Source: Bradyrhizobium sp. NDS-1
GTDB taxonomy: Bacteria > Pseudomonadota > Alphaproteobacteria > Rhizobiales > Xanthobacteraceae
Reading direction: 5' to 3'
NCBI RefSeq assembly: GCF_032918005.1
Contig: NZ_CP136628.1
Coordinates: forward strand, 6,123,501 to 6,187,500
DNA length: 64,000 nucleotides
Position 1 is the first letter of the stretch; each line of letters opens with the position of its first letter. The position numbers were made by a program, and so were the translations under genes. Shown here in pieces: positions 21,400 to 30,520 of this stretch. The notes beneath the pieces are model-generated. The model ran no database searches. It saw nothing but the letters and a program-made list of their open reading frames with translations, and had not been told where the DNA came from.

Positions 21400-21487
21400 C
21401 GTCATTGCGAGGAGCCCTTGCGACGAAGCAATCCAGACAGCCTCCGCGGATGGATTTCTGGATTGCTTCGCTGCGCTCGCAATGACG
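21400..21487. repeat. palindromic repeat, CGTCATTGCGAG...CTCGCAATGACG
   Basis: Two long imperfect inverted arms, 21400-21437 and 21457-21487, begin CGTCATTGCGAG and end CTCGCAATGACG. Inner arms are CGAAGCAATCCAGA and TCTGGATTGCTTCG. This is the well-known rhizobial/Rhodopseudomonas intergenic palindrome and would fold into a long hairpin if transcribed. Confidence 0.8.
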
Positions 21488-21584
21488 GAGTGTGACGCAA
21501 CGGCATCGCGCTTCCCGCACCATCTCGCTTGCAGACACGCCTTCGCGTCCTCGCGGCTGAATTCGCCCGAGCTTTGCTTCATGT

Positions 21585-21945
21585 CTCACCCTCAAGACCA
21601 AGAGGGCACAGGGAAGGCCGGGTGCCAGCTCGCACCCGCGGTCCGCTGCGCGACATGCGCACGCAGGAGAACCGCACAGCAGCATACAGGTGGTGCCGAT
21701 CACTCGGCCTTCCCTGCGCGGTGGTCGGACGGCTTATGCCGTGCTCTCCCGGGAGCCGAACTTTCCTCTGGCCTCCCTCGCCCCGCGAATTGGATGATGC
21801 AGTCCGCCCGGTTGGGCTCGCTCGCACCTCCGCAGAACTTGACCGTGGCAACGACGGCCAGGACCACACGGTTTTGCCGTACGCACGGCCCGCCATGTCG
21901 CCGCAGTATTCCCAGCCCTGTCGACGGAGCTGAGAACTTACAGCG
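21585..21945. repeat. Bradyrhizobium-type dispersed repeat (family B)
   Basis: This 360-bp block starts near TCACCCTCAAGACCAAGAGG. Its frames translate to strings such as 'AQQHTGGADHSAFPARW' and 'DGLCRALPGAELSS'. Such strings recur in many spurious Bradyrhizobium protein annotations, which points to a multi-copy non-coding element. I therefore call no gene here. Copy number in this genome is not testable from the window. Confidence 0.5.
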
Positions 21946-22214
21946 AGACGAAGCACGGGCTCACAGGGACTACCCGCCCTGCCCGCACCTCTCGTGCCGA
22001 CGCTGCCGCGTCCACCGCAGACCCGGCTCGCGAAAATGACGACTCATGATCGCCCCTCTTGAGTGAGCCGGGATGCACGACACATACGCCGAAACCGAAT
22101 TTCGGTAAAGTGGAATATTTTTGCACTAGAGGATTGACAGGGGGCGACACAGGGCGGCGCCCGTCCCGTCATCCCCAGGGCAATCGCATATGGCGCTTTG
22201 CGCGACCTGAGCGC

Positions 22215-22352
22215 GCGCCTCGTCCTTCGAGACGACCGCTTTGCGGTCTCCTCAGGATGACGCTAAGCGGCATCGGTGCTCGCCAGAACTGGTGCCGCGC
22301 CCCCCGTCCTCATCCTGAGGCCCGCCAACGGCGGGCGTCTCGAAGGATGGCC
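22215..22352. repeat. paired REP-like elements, CCTTCGAGACG / CGTCTCGAAGG
   Basis: CCTCGTCCTTCGAGACG...CCTCAGGATGA (about 22217-22261) and its inverted partner CCTCATCCTGAGG...CGTCTCGAAGGATGG (about 22309-22351) face each other. Each also has an inner small hairpin (ACCGCTTTGCGGT; CCGCCAACGGCGG). This is a typical rhizobial intergenic mosaic element. Together with the repeats to the left, the interval 21120-22472 carries no supported gene. Confidence 0.75.
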
Positions 22353-22472
22353 ACAGGCGAGATCGCTGCCGTATGCGATTGCCCTGCCGTGATCGGCGAT
22401 AGCGGCGAGTTCACGGTTCAAGTCAGGAGATCATGCTATGCTTCCCGCCATCGAGGCCCCTCGAATCGCCCC

Positions 22473-23609
22473 ATGGCTCTCCTGCGCAAGCTGCTTATGC
22501 TGATCGCCGGCCTTCTCGTGGCCGGTACGCCGGCGCCTGCCGCGGAATTCTATACCGAGGATCTCCGCATCCCCATGGCCGAGGCCGGGCCGCAGGGGCT
22601 CGAGGCCTTTCTGGTCCGCCCGGCGGGAGCGAAGCGTTATCCGCTGGCGCTGCTCAGCCACGGCTCGCCGCGCAGCTTCGACGATCGCGCGACGATGTCC
22701 GCGCATAAATATTACGGCATCGCGCTCGAATACGCCCGGCGCGGCTACGCGGCGCTGATCGTGATGCGGCGCGGCTACGGTACCTCCCCCGGCGGGCGAG
22801 CCGACAGTGTCGGCGGCTGCGTCAAAGCCGCTTATTTGCCGGCGGCCGCAGTCGCGGTGGCCGACCTGCGCGCCGCAATCGATGCGATGACGCGGCGGGC
22901 TGACGTCGCGACATCTGGCATGATCGCGGCCGGCCATTCCGCCGGCGGTCTTGCAACGATCGCGCTCACCGCGCAGGCCCCGCCCGGACTCGTCGCCGCG
23001 ATCAACTTCGCCGGCGGCCGCGGCTCGCGCGACGACGACGATGTCTGCAATCCGGATGGGCTCGTGCAGGCCTTCACCACCTTCGGCAAGACTTCGCGCG
23101 TACCGACGCTCTGGGTCTATGCGACCAACGATTCGTATTTCGGCCCCGACCTCGCGCGCCGTCTCCATGACGGATTTCGCAGCGGTGGCGGCAAGGCGAC
23201 ATTCATCGCGGCGCCTCCCTTCGGCGACGACGGCCATTACCTCTATTCGGTGGCAAGCCGTCCGCAATGGACGCCCTATGTCGATGCCTTCCTGCGCGAG
23301 CGCGGCCTCCTCGGTCGCGACATTCTGAGCCCGCCCGATTCCTTGCCGCCGCCGCGTCAGCTCAACGAGGCCGCGCGGGTCGAGTTCGCGCGCTATCTCG
23401 CCAGCATGCTGCCGCACAAGGCGTTCGCCGTATCGCCGAACGGCGGCTATGGCTGGCGCGCGGGGCGCGTCACGACCGACGAGGCCCAGCGTGACTCCCT
23501 GGCCGCCTGCATGAAATGGTCGCCGACCTGCACGCTCTATGCGATCGACGACCGGCTGTCTGAACCTGCAACAGTGCCGGCCACCGATCAGAGCGCCCGC
23601 GCGCGTTAG
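22473..23609 (+). CDS. secreted alpha/beta hydrolase (dienelactone-hydrolase-like)
   Basis: This 378-aa protein starts at 22473 with a clear signal peptide ('MALLRKLLMLIAGLLVAGTPAPAAEF'). The hydrolase core has the nucleophile elbow 'AAGHSAGG' (serine), a 'LSHGSPRS' oxyanion region, and 'YATNDSYFGPD' and 'DDGHYLY' as likely acid and His. It is a periplasmic esterase or peptidase of unknown substrate. A C-terminal extension of about 90 aa ('GGYGWRAGRVTTDEAQRDSLAACMKW...') resembles a small calcium- or substrate-binding add-on in some relatives. It is a single gene. Confidence 0.82.
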   Translation: MALLRKLLMLIAGLLVAGTPAPAAEFYTEDLRIPMAEAGPQGLEAFLVRPAGAKRYPLALLSHGSPRSFDDRATMSAHKYYGIALEYARRGYAALIVMRRGYGTSPGGRADSVGGCVKAAYLPAAAVAVADLRAAIDAMTRRADVATSGMIAAGHSAGGLATIALTAQAPPGLVAAINFAGGRGSRDDDDVCNPDGLVQAFTTFGKTSRVPTLWVYATNDSYFGPDLARRLHDGFRSGGGKATFIAAPPFGDDGHYLYSVASRPQWTPYVDAFLRERGLLGRDILSPPDSLPPPRQLNEAARVEFARYLASMLPHKAFAVSPNGGYGWRAGRVTTDEAQRDSLAACMKWSPTCTLYAIDDRLSEPATVPATDQSARAR

Positions 23610-23752
23610 TCGCCGCGCACCGGAGGCGCCGAGGTCGCGGCCGTGCCTGTTGGGCCGCCCACGAGGCGAGGGTCGGCCAGATCAAGGCTCGCATCGAGGC
23701 GCGATGGAAACGCGTCGCATCCCGTTGACGACGATGCAGCGGTCCAATTCCT

Positions 23753-24568
23753 TTACAGCCGCTCGCTGAGCGCCAGCTTGTAGCCGACGCCGGTGACGGT
23801 CGCGATCACGGGCGTACCGCTGCCGACGAGCTTACGGCGCAGCCGCGCCACCAGTGCGTCGACCGTGCGGATGTCGACCTCCGCCTGGCGGTTGCTGACG
23901 ACCTCGATCAGATAGTCGCGGCTGAGCGGCCGACCGTCGGCGCCGACCAGCGCCGCGAGCAGATCGAATTCGGCGCGCGTGAGCGACACTGGCTTGCCGT
24001 CGCTGCCGAGCAATTCGCGCCGGGTCAGGTCGATGATCCAGTCGCCGAAGGCGATCGAATTGTGGTTGCGCGCCGCCTTGCGATCGAGCGAGCGACGCCG
24101 CAGCACGCTGCGTGCGCGCGCGAGCAGGTCGCGCAGATTGATCGGTTTGGTGACGTAGTGATCGCCGGCGATCTCGAGGCCGAGAATGCGATCGACGTCG
24201 GTATCGCGGCGCGTCACGAAGATAATGCCCGCATTGCTCGTCGCCTGGATCTCCTTGGCGAGATCGAAGCCGTCGCCGTCAGGCAGCTGCAGGTCGAGGA
24301 AAACGAGATCGGTGCGCGCGCGCAGCGCCTGGCGGCATTCCGCACAGGAGCCGGCGCCGACCACGTCGAAATTGTTCTCGCTGAAATAGCCGACCAGCAT
24401 GGTCCGCGTCACCGGATCATCCTCGACGACGATCAGCCGCTCGCGGCCGGCGGGACGCATTTCCTGACGTGCGGATTCAACCACGGTCTTGGGTATCCTG
24501 TGTGCCTGGGACCCGACCTGGCGATCCAGCCCGTCGCGCAATGCGCCGGCATGTGAACGTGCATTCAC
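23753..24568 (-). CDS. OmpR/PhoB-family response regulator (orphan)
   Basis: The receiver domain (about 43-160) has the acidic pair 'VEDD', the phospho-Asp in 'VFLDLQLPDG' and K in 'VTKPINL'. It is followed by a C-terminal winged helix ('LTRAEFDLLAALV', 'VDALVARLRRKL', 'GVGYKL'). No histidine kinase is adjacent, so the partner is unknown. The start is a GTG at 24568 with a GGGGG stretch upstream. An ATG at 24460 with AGGAA next to it would remove a 36-aa leader and is a real alternative. Confidence 0.85.
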   Translation of the reverse strand: MNARSHAGALRDGLDRQVGSQAHRIPKTVVESARQEMRPAGRERLIVVEDDPVTRTMLVGYFSENNFDVVGAGSCAECRQALRARTDLVFLDLQLPDGDGFDLAKEIQATSNAGIIFVTRRDTDVDRILGLEIAGDHYVTKPINLRDLLARARSVLRRRSLDRKAARNHNSIAFGDWIIDLTRRELLGSDGKPVSLTRAEFDLLAALVGADGRPLSRDYLIEVVSNRQAEVDIRTVDALVARLRRKLVGSGTPVIATVTGVGYKLALSERL

Positions 24569-24839
24569 GACTTGTTCGAGCCCCCGAAATCAGCCGCCGG
24601 AATATTAGGCGCGCTGCGACGCGCAAACAATATTGCTCATGGTCTTCAACTATTAAGTATGAATTGGCCCACAATTCTCAATCTGCGCATCATCGCTGCC
24701 GAGGGCGCGGAGGCCCACTCCCTGACATTCCGCCTCGGACTCAACCGGCGGTTAACGTAAAAAAGGCCTTCGGCTTCGGAAAGCCCGGCTGCGCCCCTAT
24801 TGTCCCGCCTGCACAATACCAAACCACGGAGCAGGCGTG

Positions 24840-25997
24840 ATGCAGGGGCAGACCCGGTTGGCTGCCGATCGAACCGAGCAAGGCACGGCGTTCAATCGTT
24901 CGCACACGCTCGATGTCCTGCGCGGCCTTGGTATCGTCGGGGTGATGGCAATCCACGTTTCGCAGGCATTTCCGTCGAACATCCGCGCGGTCGACTTCGC
25001 TTTCATGTGCGGGTGGACCGGCGTCAACGTGTTCTACTTCGTCAGCGCCATGACGATGTGCCTGATGTGGACGCAGCGCAGCGGCGAGACGAATGCGACC
25101 GGCAAATTCTACATCCGCCGCTTCCTGCGCATCGCGCCGCTGTTCTGGATCGCGATCCCGGTCTACCTCGTCATCAACGGCACCGGACCGAGCGACAACG
25201 CGCCCAACGGCATCGGGCCGGTTCAAGTGATCCTGACCGCGACCTTCCTGCATGGCTTCTGGCCGGACAGCGTCAACAGCGTGGTGCCCGGCGACTGGTC
25301 GATCGCGGCGGAGATGACCTTCTATCTCGTCTTCCCGCTTCTGATCACCGCGTTCGGATCGCGCCGCCATCTCTATCTCGCGCTGGCGATCGCGCTGCAT
25401 CTCGTCAATGTCTGCCTGTTCAAGCCGTGGGCCTTCGCGCTGTTCTCGGCCTATTACGGCCCCGGCCACGAGGCGTTCGTCTGGACCACGCTGCACATCA
25501 GCTTCCTGAACCAGCTTCCGGTCTTCCTGATCGGATGCGCACTGTTCTTCTCGCTGCGCGACGGCTTCACCAGGTCCGATGCCGCGATCTACGCCATCTT
25601 CATCGCACTGTCCTTTGCCGCCGACCGCGCCACCGGCTCGCATGAGTTCAACTACCTCATGATCAACCTCGTGCTCGGTGCGCTGGTTGTCGGGTGCATC
25701 AAGCTTGCCATCCGCTTCCAGCCGCTCGAGGCGCTCGGCCGCAATTCCTATTCGATGTACCTGTCGCACTTCGCGGTGATCTGGGGCCTGCGTCAGCTCT
25801 GGCCGCTCGCGGATGGGCTCATCTCGCTGCTCATCGCCTATGTCGTCACCGCCGCGATGAGCTATCTCGTCGCGCGCGCGACATGGCATCTGGTCGAGCG
25901 GCGCGCGCAGGACCTGGCGCATCGCCTGACATCAGCGGAATCGGGCCGATCAAGCCTCCGGCCGACCATTGCCGCCACCGCAGCCGGCATGCGCTGA
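24840..25997 (+). CDS. acyltransferase-3 family membrane protein
   Basis: This 385-aa integral membrane protein has about ten hydrophobic segments. The family's catalytic His in the first span is in 'LRGLGIVGVMAIHVSQ', and the 'FYIRRFLRIAPLFWI' R-rich motif follows. Such proteins O-acetylate or O-acylate cell-surface sugars across the membrane. A GTG at 24837 directly precedes the ATG and could be used. It is not in an operon with EPS genes but lies 3 kb upstream of them. Confidence 0.85.
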   Translation: MQGQTRLAADRTEQGTAFNRSHTLDVLRGLGIVGVMAIHVSQAFPSNIRAVDFAFMCGWTGVNVFYFVSAMTMCLMWTQRSGETNATGKFYIRRFLRIAPLFWIAIPVYLVINGTGPSDNAPNGIGPVQVILTATFLHGFWPDSVNSVVPGDWSIAAEMTFYLVFPLLITAFGSRRHLYLALAIALHLVNVCLFKPWAFALFSAYYGPGHEAFVWTTLHISFLNQLPVFLIGCALFFSLRDGFTRSDAAIYAIFIALSFAADRATGSHEFNYLMINLVLGALVVGCIKLAIRFQPLEALGRNSYSMYLSHFAVIWGLRQLWPLADGLISLLIAYVVTAAMSYLVARATWHLVERRAQDLAHRLTSAESGRSSLRPTIAATAAGMR

Positions 25998-26060
25998 ACG
26001 CCGCTGCTCCGTCGCTGCTGGCCCGATGCGGCTTGCTTCATTGCCGCCTTCATATCTAGT

Positions 26061-26075
26061 GTGAAGTATCTTCAC
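26061..26075. promoter_or_regulatory. perfect GTGAAG-TAT-CTTCAC palindrome
   Basis: The 15-bp dyad GTGAAGTATCTTCAC lies 16 nt upstream of the metallo-beta-lactamase ATG at 26091. It is a compact operator-like site, or an RNA hairpin near the ribosome site. No known regulator is assigned. Confidence 0.4.
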
Positions 26076-26090
26076 GCTGGAGTGTGCACT

Positions 26091-26939
26091 ATGGAGGTCA
26101 TACTGCTCGGCACCGGCGGCCCGCGCCCGGACCCGCGCCGCATGGCAACGACCACGCTGATCAGGCTCGGCGACGAGAATATCCTGTTCGACGCCGGCCG
26201 CGGCGTCATGGTCCAGCTCAGCAAGGCCGGCGTTCCACTCGGCGCCATCAACACGGTCTTTCTCACGCACCATCATTTCGACCACATCGGCGACCTCTAC
26301 GATGTGATGCTGAATTCATGGTTGTACGGGCGCAAGGACGAGCTGCGCATCTATGGACCGCCGGATACCGAACGGCTCGTCCACACGCTGGTCACGCAGG
26401 TCTACGACAAGGACATCACCTGGCGGGATAAGGGCGAACCGACCTTCGGCGGCTGGAAACCCGTCCTCGCAACGGACGTCGTACCGGGTCCCGTCCTCGA
26501 CACCGGGCGCTGGAAGATCAGCGCCGAATTGGTCTCGCATGGCGATGGCCTCGACATGCCGCCGGCCTTCCTCGCGCGATGGATGTGTCTCGGCTACCGC
26601 TTCGAAGCGGAGGGCAAGGTCATTGCGATTTCCGGCGACACTGTCCCCTGCCCCGGGCTCGAGCGGCTGGCGCACGGAGCCGACCTGCTGGTTCAGTGCT
26701 GCTTCCTCGCGACGCCGGAGATCAACAACGAGCACCTTCGCCGCCTTGCGAAATTCACGATCGCCTGCGGCGACACGGTCGGCAAGATCGCGGCCAAGGC
26801 CGGCGTCAAGAAGCTCGCGCTGACCCACCACCGACCGCGCACCGACGATGCGATGCTGAACGCGCTGCTTGCGGATGTCAGGCAGGACTATGCGGGTCCC
26901 GTCGTGCTCGGCGAGGATCTCACGCGGATCGAGATTTGA
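26091..26939 (+). CDS. metallo-beta-lactamase fold hydrolase (RNase Z/arylsulfatase-like)
   Basis: This 282-aa protein has the zinc motif 'THHHFDHIGD' (H-x-H-x-D-H) near residue 60 and a later 'ISGDTVPCPG' Asp ligand. A C-terminal 'LALTHHRPRTDD' His completes the sites. It starts at ATG 26091 ('MEVILLGTGGPRPDP'), preceded by GGAG; the GTG at 26061 falls in a palindrome and is less likely. It is cytoplasmic. The substrate is unknown: RNase-Z-like phosphodiesters or sulfate esters are both possible. Confidence 0.83.
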   Translation: MEVILLGTGGPRPDPRRMATTTLIRLGDENILFDAGRGVMVQLSKAGVPLGAINTVFLTHHHFDHIGDLYDVMLNSWLYGRKDELRIYGPPDTERLVHTLVTQVYDKDITWRDKGEPTFGGWKPVLATDVVPGPVLDTGRWKISAELVSHGDGLDMPPAFLARWMCLGYRFEAEGKVIAISGDTVPCPGLERLAHGADLLVQCCFLATPEINNEHLRRLAKFTIACGDTVGKIAAKAGVKKLALTHHRPRTDDAMLNALLADVRQDYAGPVVLGEDLTRIEI

Positions 26940-26963
26940 GGGCCGATCAGCTCGACTTCGGTC

Positions 26964-27839
26964 TCAGGACGATCCGACCTCGATCCGGAACGACAACCGC
27001 TCTTCGGCGTCCGGCGCAATGTGCATCAGGCCCGGCTTGTCACCGAACTCGCCGTCGAATCCGTCCGGACTGGCGTAGCCGCGCCAGGGCTCGATGCAGA
27101 GGAACGGCGCGCCTGACGGTTTCGACCAGACGCCGAGCTCGCGAAAGCCGCGCCAGGACATTTTGAGCCAGGGGCCGCCGGAGGCGGCATAGCGGACCGC
27201 GTCGCTCTCCATCCGGTCAAAGATGACGGCATCTTCGGTGAAGAGGGATTCGGACAAGGGGAGCACGGTGCCTTTCACAGGGCTCGGCTCCGTTGCCGCG
27301 CGCAGCAATCCGCCCTCGAGACGGCGGACGGGAGAGGACTCCGCGCGGGTGAAGGTCAGCGCATAGCTCTCCTTGGCAAGTCCCGGCTGAAGCGGCCAGT
27401 TGAACGCGGGATGACCGCCGATCGAAGCCGGCAACGTTTCCTTGCCAGTGTTGGCGATCACGAGCGTCAGGTCGAGGCCGGCATCATCGAGCGTATAGAT
27501 TGTGGTCAGCCGGAACGCGAATGGATAGAGCGCACGCGTCGTCTCGCTGTCTTCGAGCACCAGGGTGCAGCGGCTCTCGCCGCATTCGACCCAGGCAAAG
27601 CGGTTGTCGCGGGCAAAGCCGTGCTGGGTCATCCGATACGTCTTGCCCCGGTGCCGCAATTCATCCCCGGCGAGGCGCCCGACAATCGGAAACAGCAACG
27701 GCGCATGGCGCGGCCATTCCGGCCCCGCCTGCCAGACGAACTCGGTGACGCCGTCCTTGAACGAACACAGCTCGGCGCCCTGCGCCTTGACCGTGGCGGT
27801 GAGCCGGCCGCTGCGAAGAGTGAAAGTGTCATCGCTCAT
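26964..27839 (-). CDS. aldose 1-epimerase family protein (YeaD/LacX-like)
   Basis: This 291-aa beta-sandwich protein is of the galactose-mutarotase superfamily. Visible motifs are 'HAPLLFPIVGRL', 'MTQHGFARDNRFAW' (His), 'IGGHPAFNWPL' (His) and 'CIEPWRGYASPDG' (Glu), as in LacX-type mutarotases. It may equilibrate sugar or sugar-phosphate anomers for the EPS pathway next door, but such genes are also found alone. It is divergent from the glycosyltransferase at 28022. Confidence 0.85.
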   Translation of the reverse strand: MSDDTFTLRSGRLTATVKAQGAELCSFKDGVTEFVWQAGPEWPRHAPLLFPIVGRLAGDELRHRGKTYRMTQHGFARDNRFAWVECGESRCTLVLEDSETTRALYPFAFRLTTIYTLDDAGLDLTLVIANTGKETLPASIGGHPAFNWPLQPGLAKESYALTFTRAESSPVRRLEGGLLRAATEPSPVKGTVLPLSESLFTEDAVIFDRMESDAVRYAASGGPWLKMSWRGFRELGVWSKPSGAPFLCIEPWRGYASPDGFDGEFGDKPGLMHIAPDAEERLSFRIEVGSS

Positions 27840-28021
27840 GCGCGAGATCTACACCGCGACCTTGCATGCAGCAAGGCGGCGCCAGCCATGCAGCCGGCGC
27901 CCCAGCGCCCTGCAGGGCAGCGTCATATTTCCGTACCTAACGGTTGCTCCTTTGCGGTTCGTCCGCCGCCAGCCTTGTCGGAAACGCGGCCCGGGTCCCC
28001 AAGAACAATTCTGGTAGCCAA

Positions 28022-29125
28022 TTGAAATTCTTCATCAACGGCCGCTTTCTGTCGCAAAAGCTCACCGGCGTTCAGCGCTATGCCGCCGAAATCGTCAAGG
28101 CGATCGACGCGGAGCTGGCGTCAGAGCAAACGCCGGCGTCGCTGCGGAACGCAGACTGGCAGTTGCTGACGCCCGCGGATGCAAGCGCAGACCTTCACCT
28201 CGAGCGAATCAAGATTCGCACCGTTGGCCGCTTGCGCGGGCACGCATGGGATCAAATCGACCTGGCGCGCGCTGCTGCGGGGGGCCGCCTGATCAGCTTG
28301 GCCAACTCGGGCCCGGTGTTCCATCGCGACCATATTGTCGTGATCCACGACGCACAGGTCTTTCGCAGGCCGGACTTCTTCAGCTGGCGCTATCTGGCAG
28401 TTCACCGCACGATGGGCCGGCTGCTCGCCCGACAGGCAAGCATCGCAACAGTGTCGGGCTTTTCGCGCAAAGAGCTCGCCGAAGTGCTGAATCTGTCGGC
28501 AACGGCGATCCCTGTCTTCCCCAACAGCGCAGAACATTTCGCCAAGACGAAGCCTGATCCCGGCATCATCGGCAGACTTGGGATTCAGCCCCAGAAATTC
28601 TTTCTCTATGTGGGCTCGCGGACGAAGAACAAGAATCTTTCAGTCGCGATTCGTGCCGTCCAACTGCTCGACCGCCCTGACGTTCCGCTGGTGATCGTCG
28701 GCGGCGACAACAGCAAGGTATTCCAGGACAATTCAGGCGACGGCGCCGCCGGCTTGCTGCTGGCCGGGCGTCTGACGGACGGCGAGATCGCAGCGCTCTA
28801 TGCGCATGCATCGGCATTCGTGTTTCCCTCGCTCTACGAAGGCTTTGGCGTGCCGCCGCTCGAAGCCATGATCTTCGGCTGCCCGGTCATCGCCTCGACC
28901 GCCGATGCGGTCGTTGAGACGTGCGGTGATGCGGCTGCGTATTTTCGCGCCAGCGATGCCGACGCTTTGAAGCAGCTCATGCTCGAAAGATTGGCAATCG
29001 GCGCCATCTCTGATCAGGAGCGCATGAGGCAGCAGGATCGCGTTGCATTCTTTTCGTGGAAGAAATCGGCGAAGGCCCTGCTCGATCATCTTGCAGGGCC
29101 AGCCAACGTCGCCACCGCCGCTTGA
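28022..29125 (+). CDS. glycosyltransferase, GT4-like (GT-B)
   Basis: A start at the TTG 28022 gives 'MKFFINGRFLSQKLTGVQRYA', the usual opening of this subfamily; an upstream in-frame start at 27944 is possible. The 367-aa protein has a GT-B C-domain with 'FLYVGSRTKNKNL' and the nucleotide-sugar E-x7-E motif 'YEGFGVPPLEAM'. It transfers a sugar from an NDP donor to the lipid-linked EPS repeat in the cytoplasm. It is the first of the EPS glycosyltransferases; linkage and sugar are unknown. Confidence 0.86.
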   Translation: MKFFINGRFLSQKLTGVQRYAAEIVKAIDAELASEQTPASLRNADWQLLTPADASADLHLERIKIRTVGRLRGHAWDQIDLARAAAGGRLISLANSGPVFHRDHIVVIHDAQVFRRPDFFSWRYLAVHRTMGRLLARQASIATVSGFSRKELAEVLNLSATAIPVFPNSAEHFAKTKPDPGIIGRLGIQPQKFFLYVGSRTKNKNLSVAIRAVQLLDRPDVPLVIVGGDNSKVFQDNSGDGAAGLLLAGRLTDGEIAALYAHASAFVFPSLYEGFGVPPLEAMIFGCPVIASTADAVVETCGDAAAYFRASDADALKQLMLERLAIGAISDQERMRQQDRVAFFSWKKSAKALLDHLAGPANVATAA

Positions 29126-29341
29126 AATAGGACGCAACTCGCCTTTCGCGCGCAAAAGGTCCAGCGCAAACGTGTCGAAACTCCCCCGCCCGGTACATGG
29201 TTCCATGAAAGTTTTTTGTTTTTGGAAGCGATCGCGCGCGCGCAATGAGCTTGGCGCAACATCACCACATCGCTGCCCCATTATCGCTACGTATTCGAGG
29301 AACTGTATCTCGCACTAGCGAACACCGAACAGGGATAGACG

Positions 29342-30520
29342 ATGTCCGGCTCTCCGACGCAGCCTTATGCGAGGCAAACGATGAAAGTGCTGCACATCGC
29401 CGAGACCATTCGGGGCGGGATTGCGAGCTACCTGAACGAGTTGCATCCACAGCAACAGGCCAGCTTCGGCGCCGAGAACGTGCACTATGTCGTGCCCTCG
29501 GATCATCGCCGCGATCTTCCGGCAGTCGATGACAGCCAGATTACGACGTTCGAACGATCCGGCCGCGGCGTCGCCGGGCTATTCCACATGTTTCGCGCGA
29601 GCATGCAGGCACTCGACGCCTTCAAGCCAAACGTGGTGCATCTGCATTCCTCGTTTGCAGGCCTCGTGCTCCGTCCCGCGCTTGCAGCCCGCTCTGACGG
29701 TCCGCGCGTGGTTTATTGCCCGCACGGCTGGGCATTTTCACGCCAGACCGGCCGCCTCAGCCATGTCGTGACAAAGGCGGCGGAGAACCTTCTCGCCCGG
29801 ACGTCGGACCGAATCATCTGCATCTCCGGCGACGAGTTCGACGAAGCGGTCCGCGCGGGAATTCCGGCGGACCGCCTCACGATCGTCCATAACGGCATCT
29901 CGAAGACGCGCTCGCCGCAGCCCGTCGCGGCGGACTGGACCTCCAAGAAGGTCAAGGTTCTCTTCATCGGACGCCTGGACCGCCAGAAGGGATTCGATCT
30001 CCTGATCGAAGCGGCGCGCGCGCTCGAAGACGTGCTCGATATCCGCATGATCGGCGCCTCCGTCGTCAACAAGTACGAAGGCCCGAGTGTCCCGTCCAAC
30101 GTGTCCATGCTGGGCTGGCTCGACCGCCCGACCATCGAGACCCAGCTCGAGGCCGCCGATCTCGTCGTGATCCCGTCACGATGGGAGGCCTTTGGTCTCG
30201 TTGCCCTGGAGGCGATGCGCGCGGCAAAACCCATCCTGGCATTCCGCAGCGGCGCATTGCCCGAGATCGTCGTCGACGGCGTCACCGGCGTGCTTTGCGA
30301 GCCCGTCGCCGTTCAGCCTCTCGTCGACGGTTTCCGGCGGGCGCTCGATTTCGATCTCAAGGTGTTGGGACAACGCGGCTACGACCGCTTCAAGCAGTTT
30401 TATGACGTTCAGAAGACGCATGGGCATTTGCAGCAGGTCTATGCCGAGCTCCTCCAGGACGAGCGGACACCGGTCGAGGCGAAGGCGGCGCTGCAATCGG
30501 ACCTCTCCAAGAATTTCTGA
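29342..30520 (+). CDS. glycosyltransferase, GT4
   Basis: This is a 392-aa GT-B enzyme. The N-terminal domain opens 'MKVLHIAETIRGGIASYLNEL'. The C-domain has 'VLFIGRLDRQKGFDLLIEA' and the E-x7-E motif 'RWEAFGLVALEAM'. A second start, the ATG at 29381 right before MKVLHIAETI with GAGG upstream, is equally plausible. The stop overlaps the next gene's ATG (TGATG, 30518-30522), so it is translationally coupled to the glycosidase. Role: a sugar-adding step of EPS assembly. Confidence 0.88.
   Translation: MSGSPTQPYARQTMKVLHIAETIRGGIASYLNELHPQQQASFGAENVHYVVPSDHRRDLPAVDDSQITTFERSGRGVAGLFHMFRASMQALDAFKPNVVHLHSSFAGLVLRPALAARSDGPRVVYCPHGWAFSRQTGRLSHVVTKAAENLLARTSDRIICISGDEFDEAVRAGIPADRLTIVHNGISKTRSPQPVAADWTSKKVKVLFIGRLDRQKGFDLLIEAARALEDVLDIRMIGASVVNKYEGPSVPSNVSMLGWLDRPTIETQLEAADLVVIPSRWEAFGLVALEAMRAAKPILAFRSGALPEIVVDGVTGVLCEPVAVQPLVDGFRRALDFDLKVLGQRGYDRFKQFYDVQKTHGHLQQVYAELLQDERTPVEAKAALQSDLSKNF

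Noticed and set aside
18997..21582. 861-codon minus-strand open frame
   Set aside because: It is antisense to the well-supported C-methyltransferase and DUF4118 genes, has low-complexity arginine-rich translation and crosses repeats. It is a GC-rich shadow frame.
21329..22039. 236-codon plus-strand frame across the repeat nest
   Set aside because: Its translation matches the type of spurious protein produced by Bradyrhizobium dispersed repeats; no start signal or domain.
29228..29244. CGATCGCGCGCGCGC alternating run as a special structure
   Set aside because: Short and within an ordinary intergenic gap of a GC-rich genome; no further support.
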